A stretch of 39,837 bases of DNA, from assembly GCA_001179505.1 (NCBI GenBank), contig CDMY01000908.1, forward strand, positions 200,835-240,671, in the 5' to 3' direction. Below the pieces are notes generated by a model, which saw only the letters and a list, made by a program, of their open reading frames with translations, did no database searches and had not been told where the DNA came from. This document shows positions 1 through 11,873 of this stretch, piece after piece. The DNA is from Vitrella brassicaformis. Lineage: Eukaryota > Sar > Vitrellaceae. The position numbers were made by a program, and so were the translations under genes. How positions within the stretch are numbered: the first letter of the stretch is position 1; each line of letters opens with the position of its first letter.

Positions 1-1560
<1,560 letters not shown>

Positions 1561-1784
1561 GGCTTGACGCGCGACACGCAGTGGCCTCTCGACACTCGCT
1601 GATGCGACGGATACGGGAGGGAACGAGCTGATCTACCTGCCCGGTAGGCGTGGTGTCTGTGGGACTGGACAATTCGCCGCTGACCGCCTCGTTCGCTGAT
1701 GCGGCAGCTGCGTCTTGTTCTCGAACGCGATGAGCCTGCTGTCGTCGAACAACAAGCTCCGATCTACTGATGGCGAGCTACTGG

Positions 1785-1798
1785 GTTAGCTCGCATCG
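1785..1798 (-). promoter_or_regulatory. GAGCTCGCA-like element upstream of the PABP gene
   Basis: GTTAGCTCGCATCG on the + strand, 225 bp upstream of the PABP start. It is a weaker match to the TGAGCTCGC(A/G) motif found upstream of four other minus-strand genes here. A regulatory role is inferred from recurrence only. Confidence 0.3.
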
Positions 1799-2183
1799 TG
1801 AGGATTGCCCTTAGCGATTTCGCTCTCTTTCGTTTGTCCGCGTACCCCTCCGACGGTCCTGTAACGAGATCTGTCCTCCACCACCTCTGCAGCAGAGGTG
1901 CGCATGCAGCAACAAAGCAGGCAGGTGCACACGGTCTCAACACGGTCTCTGTCTGCAGATCTGGCCAAAAGCAAGGGCTTCTGCCTGTCCTTGCAGGTAG
2001 CACTGATATTGTTTCATAGCTCTCGGAGGAGTCAGCAGCCAGCTGCCGACGGACTGACGAGCCCTCACAACAGATCAGGTGGGCAGGACCACAGGGAATC
2101 CGACCGACGGCTGCCGAACGGCGCTGCTTGTGGATGCAGACCACTTGGCGTGTGCATGTGCTGTTTTCAGTGTGGTTTTCGGC

Positions 2184-3247
2184 ATGAATGCTGCTCGCCT
2201 ACAAGAGATCCGGGCTTTGATTGATGCAGATGGGTTGTTGAACATCCCAGATGCTGACTGGCCTACGGCGTCAGACCTTTCCGTGGCCTTTTACGCTCGT
2301 CAGTCGTCAGGGGCGCGTATCCGACGGCGCATTTCGCGATTTGGTCGTCACCCCACTGCCGATGAGGTCAGACAAGAGATCGGCAACGCGTTCAGGCTAA
2401 CCGGCGCCTTCACCGTCATCGCGTTAGGGGACGGCCAGACAGCTCAGCTTAATGCCCTACAAGACCATGGCCTATACTGGATCGAGCCAGCCGGTCAGTT
2501 GGGCAGGCAGTTCACGAACAGATATGCACTAAGCTGAGTGTCTGCATCGTTTGTGGTTGCACGTGAGCAGAAGACGCATTTCAATCGGATCCCGCCGCCT
2601 CCACGATTGGGCGCTCATCAGGTGCTGAGTCCGAGCCTTCTACGGCACTGGCCGTTGCGGCACTCCCGAAGCCCCTTCCCTCGCCGCCACCGGCCGTCGT
2701 CGGTACGCCCGTTGCTGGACTGGTTGCTGGACTGCTCACTGATGCTGGCGGCGCCAACACCCTGCATCTCGCCGTGGCTGCCGGACCGACTGACGGGGCT
2801 GATGGCGGGCCTGGAGGCAATCAGCGAGGTTAGCCTCGCTGGTGTGTGTACTTCTACAGGGGGAAGATCCACCCCAAACAGGACGGGTGGTTACAGCTGG
2901 CGTTGTATGTGTTGTACGGTACCGTGCTCGAGATACTCGCCTTCCAGTTCATCTTGCTGCCATTCATGGTGGACGTGCTGCACGCGCTGAATCCACAAGC
3001 TGCCCATATGATTGGCCAAGCGAATGCGTGGGTGGTCCTCCTCATCAGCATGGCGCTAGCGTTCGGTTACTTCTCCCACAGGGCTACGATGGAGATGGAT
3101 CCTCGGTGGAGGCTACGGGAGGGCTGCTGCACGCAGTGCTGCTTTTTTCCTGTGCACGGGTTTCTGCTGTGGGTGGATGTACGGTTTTCCATCCCCTTGA
3201 TTATCACGGTAATTTTCATTGTGTTGATTTTTTCCTACCTCGTATGA
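2184..3247 (+). CDS. Unresolved gene: unknown N-terminal part and C-terminal membrane exon
   Basis: No family recognised. From ATG 2184 an open frame runs to 2537 (LQEIRALIDADGLLNIPDAD..., then GNAFRLTGAFTVIALGDG). If a GTCAGT donor at 2494 joins an acceptor at 2570, the phase is kept and the frame continues through a Ser/Pro/Ala-rich stretch to about 2828. The strongest coding signal is 2846-3247: hydrophobic segments around VLEILAFQFILLPFMVDVL, AWVVLLISMALAFGYFS and IPLIITVIFIVLIFSYLV with a stop at 3245-3247, so three to four membrane spans. I could not find a junction that brings the upstream part into the membrane frame near 2830-2860, so these may be two genes or contain an unseen exon. 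It converges tail to tail with the gene ending at 3401. Confidence 0.4.
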
Positions 3248-3400
3248 TGACTTGCTGTTTGTTGAGATGAACGTATCACATGGATCAATAAATCAGTCAA
3301 GCAGCCACACATCAGGCCACACGAAGTAACACAACGAACGTGTCCTTGACCAAAAAATGAGAGACTGTCCGACCTTCCCGCCAAGCAAGCAGCCACGGCT

Positions 3401-4222
3401 CTACCTGCCTGGCTCGCCATCCGTTTCCCCGCTCCACCCCTGCTGCCCCTCACTCGTCCCAAACTGGCCGAGGAGCGGCTCTCTGAGCCCATCGCTGGTC
3501 TGCGCAGCCGCTCCCCCGGTTGGGCCTTGCCGGTGGCGACTCGGCATCAATCGATGCACCAGCTGCTGCAGGAAAGACGGGGCAGCGGGAGCATGTGCTG
3601 AGTCTACGGGAGGCCGCTGCGGGTCGGTGGAAGGCTGCAGCGTGGCGCCACTCTCGTCAGAGCGCCTCTGACGGGCAGACATGTACTTCTCATACTCCTC
3701 TGCACACACACTCACATCCAACAAACAACCATTTAGTCATGTCGTGGTTGCGCCGCCCTTCTCTGTCCACCTGCCTGTCCGCCTGTCTGCGTGTCCGCCT
3801 GTCTGCCTGTGTTTCCCCGACTGACCGTCTTCCATGATCTCAATGAGGTATGAGCCGTGTTGCTCCATCATGCGAGGATTGACGCTACAGCCGAAGCCGT
3901 CCAAGATGTTGATATGCGTCTCTGCCGGAATCGCCAGCTCACCCCGGATGTGGTCCTTCATTCCCTCGATGAATGACAATACCTCCGCCAATGATCGTGC
4001 GTCCGACGAGTACGAGGGCTGGAAGCGCTCGAAATTAGGCAGGCGGTGCACATCCGTCGCGGGGTTGACATCCCTCTCAATAGGGTCGGGTCGCTGCCTG
4101 GTGGACGAGTCCCTGCCGACGAAGAGAACCACGTCAATCTTACCGGGAGTCTCGTCAGGGTAAGGGCCACGCCACTTGGGAAGCCTGAACGGCACATGTT
4201 CTGCCAAGCTCCCGCCGTTCAT
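3401..4222 (-). CDS. Hypothetical protein, two or more exons
   Basis: I do not recognise this protein. Exon 4222-3826 and exon 3699-3401 join in phase (GAAGACG + AGGAG gives ...IMEDEEYEK), the intron ending in the TG-rich GTGTGTGTGCAG style. The first exon encodes a compact, globular-looking segment (GKIDVVLFVGRDSS, RSLAEVLSFIEGMKDHIRGE, GSYLIEIMED). The last exon is polar, rich in Ser/Gly/Pro/Gln, and probably disordered. I took ATG 4222 as the start. The frame stays open upstream and an acceptor-like GTGTGTCAG at about 4277 would add a leader containing GEKNSRKAARGND, so an extra 5' exon is possible. Length with the chosen start is about 231 residues. Confidence 0.62.
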
Positions 4223-4293
4223 CAATTGACGTGCGTCGTTGCCTCGAGCAGCCTTCCGGCTGTTCTTCTCCCCCTGACACACAGTGGGTTGGG

Positions 4294-4308
4294 TTTTGAG
4301 CTCGCATG
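4294..4308 (-). promoter_or_regulatory. TGAGCTCGC element upstream of the 3401-4222 gene
   Basis: TTTTGAGCTCGCATG on the + strand, about 75 bp upstream of the minus-strand start at 4222. Same core and same orientation relative to the gene as at 9681, 12705 and 39659. Role inferred. Confidence 0.35.
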
Positions 4309-4455
4309 TCTTCTTCTGTGTGTGTGTGTGGCAGGCAGCGTGTGTGGATGCGCCTGGACAGAGGCAGGCGGACAATGCGGAACGGGACGAAGATCTGACA
4401 TTATCGGCGGTGTGTGGCTGTGTGTCCTCTCTGGCTGTCCACACAGCAAAGTAAG

Positions 4456-4811
4456 ATGGACGAGAGAGATGCTTCGGCGCCTTATTGTTCTCGCGTTAAG
4501 CGGCCTGATCCTCTGACCAACTGTGGCAGCTGTGCGTATGTGCACCCGCCGGCCGTCCGCCTGTCCCGCAACGCACAGGGCCGCCCCAGCCGTCGTGCCA
4601 ACCACGTTACTGAGGTCAAGCGCGATGGCATGTGGGTGTACGACTCTCTCTCTCTCTCTCTCTCTCTCTTTCTATCTCTCTCTGTGTGTGTGCCTGTGTT
4701 GGTGTGTGTGTGCAGAGCCTCAGAAGAAAGCGGTTGTTAGACTCCTGGAGGGCATTCATTGCAGTGATGGTGTTTACCTATCTGTGTGGGGACGGCGCTG
4801 GCGATGGATAG
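4456..4811 (+). CDS. Possible small membrane protein (84 aa), two exons
   Basis: Tentative. ATG 4456 opens a 53-codon exon ending at a GTCAAG donor (4614/4615). An acceptor after the TG-repeat at 4715 leads to 32 codons including the stop at 4809-4811. The joined frame ends in a basic stretch (SLRRKRLLDSW) followed by a hydrophobic segment (AFIAVMVFTYLCGDGAG), consistent with a tail-anchored protein. A stronger-looking donor (GTGGGT at 4632) would instead give an immediate stop. The intron contains a (TC)n/(TG)n tract typical of this window. The gene would be divergent from the 3401-4222 gene, about 230 bp apart. No family match, so it could be spurious. Confidence 0.3.
4644..4670. repeat. 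(TC)n microsatellite
   Basis: Uninterrupted TC dinucleotides followed by a TG-rich stretch, inside the putative intron of the small gene at 4456-4811. Confidence 0.9.
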
Positions 4812-5368
4812 CCATCCCGCTGGCTCTGGTGAAGCTGGCACTCTTTTGACCAACTCCTTGTGTGCACGCGGCGGTGGCAGCGGTGGTGAGGGGCTCTGTG
4901 GTGTCTCCTCCAACGATTTCATTGTGTCTAGTATCCTAGATGATGACATGTACGATGGACAGACAGACAAACAGAATTGCGTCAGTGGCACGCGCTGCAC
5001 GTATGTGTGTGTGGATCAACCTAACCGATTAATGAGCGAAAGTCGCACCCATGAGGATCTCGCACCCACCCCTCACCCCCCCGCCAGCCACACACACCAC
5101 AAGATACAGAAAGCCAGGAGGATTAACGTCACTGACCGACGCCAACACATCCACCCATTCAATCCTTCGGTCACGTGTGTGTTGATAGGTATGTCAGACA
5201 GTCCACCCAACATGCACACGCACATGCAGGTACGTGCACTCTCGTGCACAAGGCCTTACTTAGCACCACCACATGTCTGTCACACACCGATCCATCCATC
5301 CGTCTACCAACACGTCGGTTCAACCACCCCCCACCCACTCACTCTTTCAGCTACAGGCATGCATTCAC
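4812..5368. other. Gene-free stretch
   Basis: 3' side of the large minus-strand gene. It contains CA-rich and CATC/CCAC-rich low-complexity sequence and only short open frames in several phases. I see no splice-consistent gene or RNA gene. Confidence 0.6.
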
Positions 5369-8300
5369 TCATGCCGTCGCCTGCTGCGCCTCCCCCTCTC
5401 CCTCGCCCCCTCCCCCTCCCCGCCGCGGCGACGGCCTCCTCAGCCGCGGAGACATAATAGTCTCCTCACCACCGGCGCGCTGCTGCAACTGCAAAATCGA
5501 CATTCGCCGCCTGCCCGCTCTGGTCTGCATCATAGCAGCCACGGACAGCCGCCGTCTCGCGTCCACAACCGCCGCATTGTCGGGCGGCTGCCCTCGAGCA
5601 GACAGAGGCGCACACAGTGTCACGGGGGAGGCCTCTCTGTCTCTGTCTCTGCTGCTGCTGCGTAGCCTTGCGAAAGTGCCGGCCAGTTGGTTTGACCCGT
5701 CGTCGGACCACCTGCGCTCCTGGGGCTGCTGGGGCGCATCACCACCATCGGTGTTTGTGGGGAGTGGTGGGTCCAGGTGTGAGTCGCTGTTGTGCTTCTC
5801 CCACCACCCTGGGTAGAGGGCTTGGAAGAGATCGTGCTCGAACTCATGCTGCAGCCACAGAGAGGGACAGAAACGGAGACAGAGAGGGAGGGACAGAGAG
5901 GGACAGAGAGAAACGCATGGAATGTGGGCCGAGGATCTGTATGTGAATGTGTGTGCCTCTCTCTTCTCACACACTTGGAAGAGGAAGAAAGAGTCCGCCG
6001 AGCCTTCGGTGTCGTAGGATTTGAAGGGCCGCCAAGGAGCCTGCCTGTTCACACCAGCCGCAGCAGGTGACCCAACTCCCCCGCTGTCCTTCCCCCTCTC
6101 GACAGGCAGCTTCAGCCGCGAGATGACAGACACTTCTGTCCCGTCAGGCCGCTCACTCTCATCCCCAGACGACCACAGATCTTCGCTGGTGTTGACTTTC
6201 TTCACCTGAGGCTCCGGGGCTTTCCTCCTTTTGCTGGCGGTGTCTCTGCTGTCGCCGGGAGAGTCGGGTACCATTGTCGGGGTCTTGGGTGTCTTGGCCA
6301 CCCTCCCCTTGACGACCATTTTCCTCTTCTGAGGAGGGGTGAGCATCGTGGTACTGGATGGGGACCACCCCGGCATTCCCAGTCGCTGTGCGTGGATGTC
6401 ACTGTATCTGATGCCGCCATTCTTCTGGGTGCTCACCGACCGCTGCGTGACGCTGGAGCCACCCTCCGACCCATCCACTGCACGGCCACACTTGGGAGGC
6501 GGCGGGGGCGGGAGAGAAGGGGGATAGACGAAATACCTCACTGTCGATGCTGCCTGCTGTAGCTGCAGCTGCTGTTGCAGTGGCGTGACGTCCCAGCTGA
6601 CGAGCAGGTCCTCTGCAGGGGCTGTTGCTGCAATAGCTGGGTGGGATGGGCGCGGCGGGAAGAATAGCTTCGAGGAGGGCTGCTGCGGGCGAGATGACCG
6701 CCAGTACATGCGATGGTGCGACGATGAGGTGTCCGTCGCTCCGCCCAGGTCGGGCTCGATGGTGTCTCCCCTGTCTGTCGACTCCTGGCCAACTTCGACA
6801 GCAGCAGACAAAGCGAGCCGCGGGCTGGATGCCTTCGATGGATGAGGATGTTCCTCGCGCAATGGTCGGCAAGGGGGGCGAGAGGAAGCGAAAACGTCGG
6901 ATGTCGGCCGATAGCTCCTCAGCTGATGCTCCCACATGCTGGGGTGCACATGGCCGGCAGCCATTCCCTCCGCCCTTGTCCCCTGCCTCTGTCTCTGTCT
7001 TTGTCTCTGCCCGGCCGTCATCACTTGCTGTGTCGCCACATAGACGGGCAGCCGCACACAGGGGGCCGGCGGCTCTCTGGGAGGAATGGGCGAGGGCATG
7101 CTCCTTGCAGCGAAGACCGGATCTACACCGTGGCGCGCCGGCGAGTAAAAGGGGCTGAACTGCCGCTCGATGTAGGTCGTTGCGGTGCCTGTCCCCTCAC
7201 CACCCCCACCACCCCCACCACCACCAACACCACCAGAACCAACAGGTTGATGCGATCGATGAGGAAGGGACGCATTATTTTCCTCTGCGATTGTCCTCCT
7301 TCTTGGTGAAGGCTCCTGGTCGAACAGGAGGCGGCACTGGCCGTACTGAGAATTGGGGCGCGGCTGTGGCTGTGGGCTTAGAGAAGTCTCGTAGTTCTTC
7401 TGGACGGATTGGCTCTGTTTGTGTCTGAGGGCGGCTTGTGTGAGTTGGATGAGGTACTGCAGCAGGTGGTCCTTCCGCTGCAGCAGCGCCTTCTTCCGAG
7501 CCACCAGGAGGTCACTGTTTGTCAGACACAGAGAAACAGACGGATACGCACAGACAGCAATCACACACACGGTCACACTCGGCTCACTCTCTGTGTACCT
7601 CTGAACACGGCGAGACGCCGCACTCACAGGCAGCAGTGCTGTGGTCGGCCTCATGTGTCCGCCCCTTCCCCTAGGACCTTTGCCCGTCCCTCTCCCTCTC
7701 CCTGTCCCTCTCCCTCTCCCTGTCCCTGTCCCTGTCCCTCTCCCTCTCTCATTGCCGCGGAAATACAGGTCGCTCTCCTCAAACAAAGGCCTCCCAGACG
7801 CGCAGCAATGCAGCCGCCCATACTCCTCATAGCCATAAACGGCATGCTCACCCCCCACTTCGGCAGCAGCAGCTGGATCGCCGCCACTGTAACGTCGTTT
7901 CTGTATGTGTGTGAGGTGTGAGAGCAGCTTGGTGAGCTCTGATGAGAGCTCTGTGGCCCTGGGGGAGGTCTGGATGGTCTTGTCCTCTGCTGGCGGTGAC
8001 AGAGGGGGAGGGGGAGGGGGGAGGGAGGGGGGCAGGGCTGCTGCTAGGGGCAGGATGGGTGAAGGGTCGGTGTCGTCGGTGGCGTAGAAGTGCTGGAACT
8101 TGGCCACCAGGCCGACTAGACGGTCATTCAGCTCTCTGATAAGGTAGGTAACACGGACACAGTGGTGTGTGTGTGTGTGTGTGTTGGCTAACACGAGGTC
8201 GTTAAGGTGCAGCTGCAGGACCGTGTTGTCCTCGAGCAGCTGATGCTCGTCTTCACGGGCCGCCTGCAGACAGACACAATGAGAGAATATCGGCTCTCAT

Positions 8301-9529
8301 GTATTGTGTGAGGGTGCGTGTGCGTGTGCGTGTGCGTGTGGCTGCTTACTTGCAGCGCTTCAGTCCAATCTCTTTCGCTGGACAGATAGCTATTCTGCCA
8401 CCAACACACAGACACACAGACACACATTGGCTCATGTCCCCTCCCCTACGTGTGTGTACTGGACCGGACCCACCTGTTGGTCGATGAACTGCATGGTAAG
8501 CTGGTGGTTGGCCTTGTGGGCCTCCAGCAGCCACGACACTGATAATAATCCACATACAGTGCAAACAGACACAGACAGACATGCCCATTCAATCAACATG
8601 GCTGCGGTGTCTCTCCCCCCCTTGTCTCTCTCCGGCTCACACAGTTGCTGTGGGTTGACGTCGGTCAAGGCACCGTCACCTTCCCATCTTTCTCTCACTC
8701 CAGTACCACCAGCAACAGTCTCTCCCTCTCTTGCCCCCTCCCTCTCCCTCTCCCTCCCCCTCTCGGCAGACACCGACGCCGCATTAACAGCAACAGCCCC
8801 ACTGCCGTGTCTCTCCCGTGTGGTGCTGGGGGGCTTTTTCTGAGCTGCATGAGCGTGCCGAGCTTTGGCGGCCGGCTGGCGGCCGTCCTGTGGGGGTGCC
8901 TGTGCCTGAGGAGGTGTGACGGTGAGTCTGTAAGGTTTTGCGCGTGGCAGGGAGGGGCCTGGGGCTGCTGCCTTGGTTACTGTTGCTGGTGGGGGACTGG
9001 CAACAGTGTCGGCGGATTGTTTGTCGTGTTGCGGCTCACGATGGTCGGTTGGCTCGTGTGCCGCGTGTGCCTCGGTCAGCCTTGTTGTCATGGGCACTTC
9101 GGATTCCTCCTCATCCCCCAACCGGGCCTCTTCATCTGCTGCTGTGTGTTCTGGGCGCTCACTAACCGCCTGAGGCAGACTCTGGGGCTCCGTGGCGCTT
9201 CTGGGCAGTGGGGCCTTCTCTTGCCGGGCGTCTCCCCCTCCCGCTCTAAAGCTGTAGCTCCTTCTGCCGTCCTCTCGCCGCTGGAATGCCGCCCTGAAGT
9301 CCGGGTAGCGGATGTAAGGAAGCGGCTCGTGGTCGCCGGCCGGCGGGGCGAACAGTGGGGCATGATGCTCGTCGTGTTCACCACTGTGGATGGGGATGGT
9401 TTCCGACGGGAGGGAGGAGGCCACGCTGCCGCTGGTCGCTGGAGCATCCTCCTGCTGGTGCTGCTGCTGCTGCTGGTGCTGCTGAGGCTCGTCGGGGAGA
9501 GCCAGCTGCAGGTCTGACTCTGACATCAT
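5369..9529 (-). CDS. Large low-complexity / coiled-coil protein, 1208 aa, seven exons
   Basis: Exons 9529-8641, 8538-8474, 8394-8350, 8263-8193, 8135-7599, 7514-5975 and 5848-5369 total 3627 nt with all phases closing, giving 1208 residues. Residues 1-296 are Gln-, Pro-, Ala- and charge-rich (polyQ near the N terminus, a RGREREREGAREGE run). Small exons 2-4 plus the start of exon 5 (about 297-375) form a heptad-like segment (SWLLEAHKANHQLTMQFIDQQ; LLEDNTVLQLHLNDL), a probable coiled coil. A second helix, LLVARKKALLQRKDHLLQYL, begins exon 6. The rest is disordered: Arg-Gly repeats, Gly runs, Pro runs and basic clusters (QKRKMVVKGR, SKRRKAP) near 930-965 that resemble nuclear localisation signals. 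No catalytic domain seen. It may be a nuclear or cytoskeletal scaffold, but function is not assignable. An intron-containing frame stays open for most of 5369-8194, so unspliced reading gives a misleading long ORF. Confidence 0.75.
7680..7750. repeat. CCCTCT/CCCTGT hexamer array inside coding exon
   Basis: Degenerate 6-bp repeats; on the minus strand they encode the Arg-Gly/Thr-Gly repeats (RGRGTG type) of the large protein. Likely length-variable. Confidence 0.8.
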
Positions 9530-9680
9530 GATTGCTGCTGGAGTGTGCCTACAGGAAACACAGACGCGCGCACAAGAATGCCATGGGTCTGGGCAGGTGA
9601 GGCCTCACCTTTTTAGGTGTCGAGAAACGCGATGATAAGCGGAGCCTAGAGTGCTCCCTGAAACCGCTGCTGCCGGGAGA

Positions 9681-9692
9681 TTGAGCTCGCAG
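9681..9692 (-). promoter_or_regulatory. TGAGCTCGC element in the divergent promoter 9530-9778
   Basis: TTGAGCTCGCAG lies in the 249-bp gap between the starts of the minus-strand 1208-aa gene (9529) and the plus-strand 9779 gene. Its core GAGCTC is palindromic, so it could serve either gene. Role inferred from recurrence. Confidence 0.35.
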
Positions 9693-9778
9693 TGACCGTC
9701 CCACCAGCTCCTCCCTTCCCCCCCGCCTTGCTTGCATCCTCCCTTGCGGCAGTAGATCTGATCAGATCACCTGACAGC

Positions 9779-10447
9779 ATGATGAAGGTGGTGCTTGCCC
9801 TGGCCCTGGCAGTGAGTGCCACTGCGCAGCAGGTGGACACTCTCGAGGACCTGCTGTCCGCCGCCGAGGCCTTCCAGGCCCTCAGCGCCCTCCCCACCCT
9901 CTCCCAGCGACCTGTCTCCCCCTACCGCCGCGCATCATCCCCGCAGATGCTCGGCAACTTCCTCCAGAACCTCACACCCAAGCAGACCAGCCAGTCGCCC
10001 CCAGCCGGTGGCCAGGCGGCTGCTGCATCTCCCGTCAAGAGGGCACCCGCTTCACCAGCAGTGAGGAAGGCCGTCTCGTCGGCACCCCCCGGCAGCGGCG
10101 GCAAGTACAGCCAGAAGTATGAGATGCAGCGCAAGGGCATGTACGTGCCGCGGGGTCTGACGGCCGACCAGTACCAGCAGGCGTTGCGCGCCGACGAGGA
10201 GAAGAGGGCGGGTCAGAAGAAGTTCTGGGAGGGCCGACGGGGCAAGTTCGAGACGCTCGCCGACTGGCAGAAGGAGAAGGAGGAGAAATTCCCCAACCAA
10301 CCCAAGTAAGTCAAGTCGGGGTGGGGTGGCCACGCATACACAAACACACACAACAAACACACATAACATACACCGCTGGAGCTGGGCTGTATGTGTGTGT
10401 GCAGGGCCGGTTACTCGTTCGTCAAGCTCACCTACGGCAAGAAGTGA
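9779..10447 (+). CDS. Secreted or plastid-targeted small basic protein, 189 aa
   Basis: Exons 9779-10305 and 10405-10447 join in phase (AA + G gives Lys) for 189 residues. The N terminus MMKVVLALALAVSATAQQ is a clear signal peptide with a probable cleavage after ATA. A Ser/Pro/Ala/Arg-rich stretch follows (residues about 40-110), which could act as the transit part of a bipartite plastid leader. The last 80 residues form a compact charged, aromatic domain (KYSQKYEMQRKGMYVPRGLT, KKFWEGRRGKFETLADW, AGYSFVKLTYGKK). I do not recognise the domain with certainty; a small thylakoid- or plastid-associated subunit is a guess. The second exon is only 43 nt and its intron is TG-rich before the acceptor. 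Two in-frame ATGs (9779, 9782); I used the first. Confidence 0.8.
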
Positions 10448-10493
10448 GTGATCTGGACAGCCGGCGGAACGGAGTGGAGTCAGGCTGGCAGAT

Positions 10494-10494
10494 G

Positions 10495-10525
<31 letters not shown>
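10494..10525. repeat. (GACA)n microsatellite
   Basis: Eight near-perfect GACA units directly 3' of the 9779-10447 gene. Confidence 0.9.
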
Positions 10526-10528
<3 letters not shown>

Positions 10529-11443
10529 CGTGTCTGCATGCGTGTGGGTGTGTGAGTGACTGCGGGGGGTTCGTTTGCTTTCCGTTCTTGCGTTGTCTTG
10601 CGGATGGATGCCTGTGGTGTGTGAGTGGTCTCTGCTCTCTGCGTCCGTGCTCGAGGGGTGGTCCGGCCGCGTGGTGAGGTGACACCATGCGACCTGATTA
10701 TCCCGCACTGTCGGATGGCGAGGGGAGAGCCCTCCAGCCGATGGCATCGCTGCGCTTGTGTCCGAGAGAGAGAGAGAGAGAGCCTGCGCCTTCTTTGTGC
10801 ATGGGCGTCACATCCACATCCACCCGACCCCACAGCGGCAATGCCACACAGATAGAACGAATGGTCTGCGGAATGAAGTTTTTGCATGGACACAACGAGC
10901 GAGCGATATGGTGCGTGTCGGAGAGTTTCTTTCAAAATGCCTGTGTGCACTCACACGTGCATGCGGCAGTTTTGACGGAGACCACAGATGACACGTCACT
11001 CTGAGAGGGATTTGTCGAAGAGAAGCGAGCTGAGGAGGAAGCCAGAAAGAGCGTAGTGTGGTCTCGCGTTATGTAGTATGAGCAGCGGTTTCAACGAGCG
11101 TGAGGACATATACGCATGGCTGGATGGATGGATGGATTGCATTCCTCTGAGAGATTGACATGTTGGTTCAGTTGCGTCTCTTGAGAGATTGACTGACAAG
11201 CAGTGTAGGCCTAGCAACACCATATTCACACAGTCTGGCGAGCATCCCTCTCTGTGCAGCCGTGCAGCTGTCGCGATGACACCCCTCCCTTGGCACCTCC
11301 AGTCGACACCTTCCGCGCCGCTCGCCGCCTCACGAGTGCTGCGGCAGGTGTCGGCCGGCAAGACGAAGGGAGGGCATCAGCACGATGCACGCACAGGCGA
11401 CGTATGACTCAAAACGTGCTGAGAGCAAAACGAGAGGCAAAAC

Positions 11444-11466
11444 AGGCAGGCAGGCAGGCAGGCAGG
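11444..11466. repeat. (CAGG)n microsatellite
   Basis: Tandem CAGG units followed by a GACA run near 11482. Confidence 0.9.
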
Positions 11467-11873
11467 CGCACACGCACTAGACAGACAGACAGACACTATA
11501 TGTGTGTATGTACACATCCCTCCTCTCCCCTCCCTCCCCTGCTCATCTCCCTCACACTCACACATCAGCCGGCCAGCCAGTCCGTGTGGTAGGTACGCTG
11601 CTCGTCCAGCCAGCCAGCCAGTGAATGGAATAACCTTCCCTCCATCCCTCCCTTTCAACAACACAAAAAACATTCGCTTTGCGAAACCGTTGATATCCGG
11701 TCAGCTGCTCGCAAAACGGCTACGTCCCTCCCGCCCGCCGGCTCTTAACCGATCTCTTTGCCGAGGATGCATTCCGCGGCTGACAGGTATGTAGCACACA
11801 CACAGAGAGAGGGAACCATTCGTTCAAGGAGGGACGACGGGTGTGTACTCCATATATTTATGTGTGGCGTGGC

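Larger units (their letters stand above)
10448..11873. other. Convergent intergenic region, no gene supported
   Basis: Lies between the stop of the 9779-10447 gene and the stop of the 11874-12667 gene. It holds GACA and CAGG microsatellites, a GATG run near 11120 and a short direct repeat TGAGAGATTGAC at about 11149 and 11182. Open frames are short and lack paired splice sites. Confidence 0.55.

Noticed and set aside
5369-8194. A single uninterrupted 941-codon minus-strand frame
   Set aside because: It reads through three in-frame or length-compatible introns (CA repeats translated as THTHTHH, and VCEKREAHTF before an acceptor). The spliced model with exact phase closure explains it better and extends to 9529.
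8645-9517. Plus-strand open frame of 290 codons with Leu/Cys-rich hydrophobic runs
   Set aside because: Antisense of the polyQ/low-complexity first exon of the 1208-aa gene; the Leu runs are reversed CAG repeats.
11100-11210. Direct repeat TGAGAGATTGAC considered as part of a small nucleolar RNA
   Set aside because: No box C (RTGATGA) with a paired box D in proper spacing and no stem; too little to call an RNA gene.
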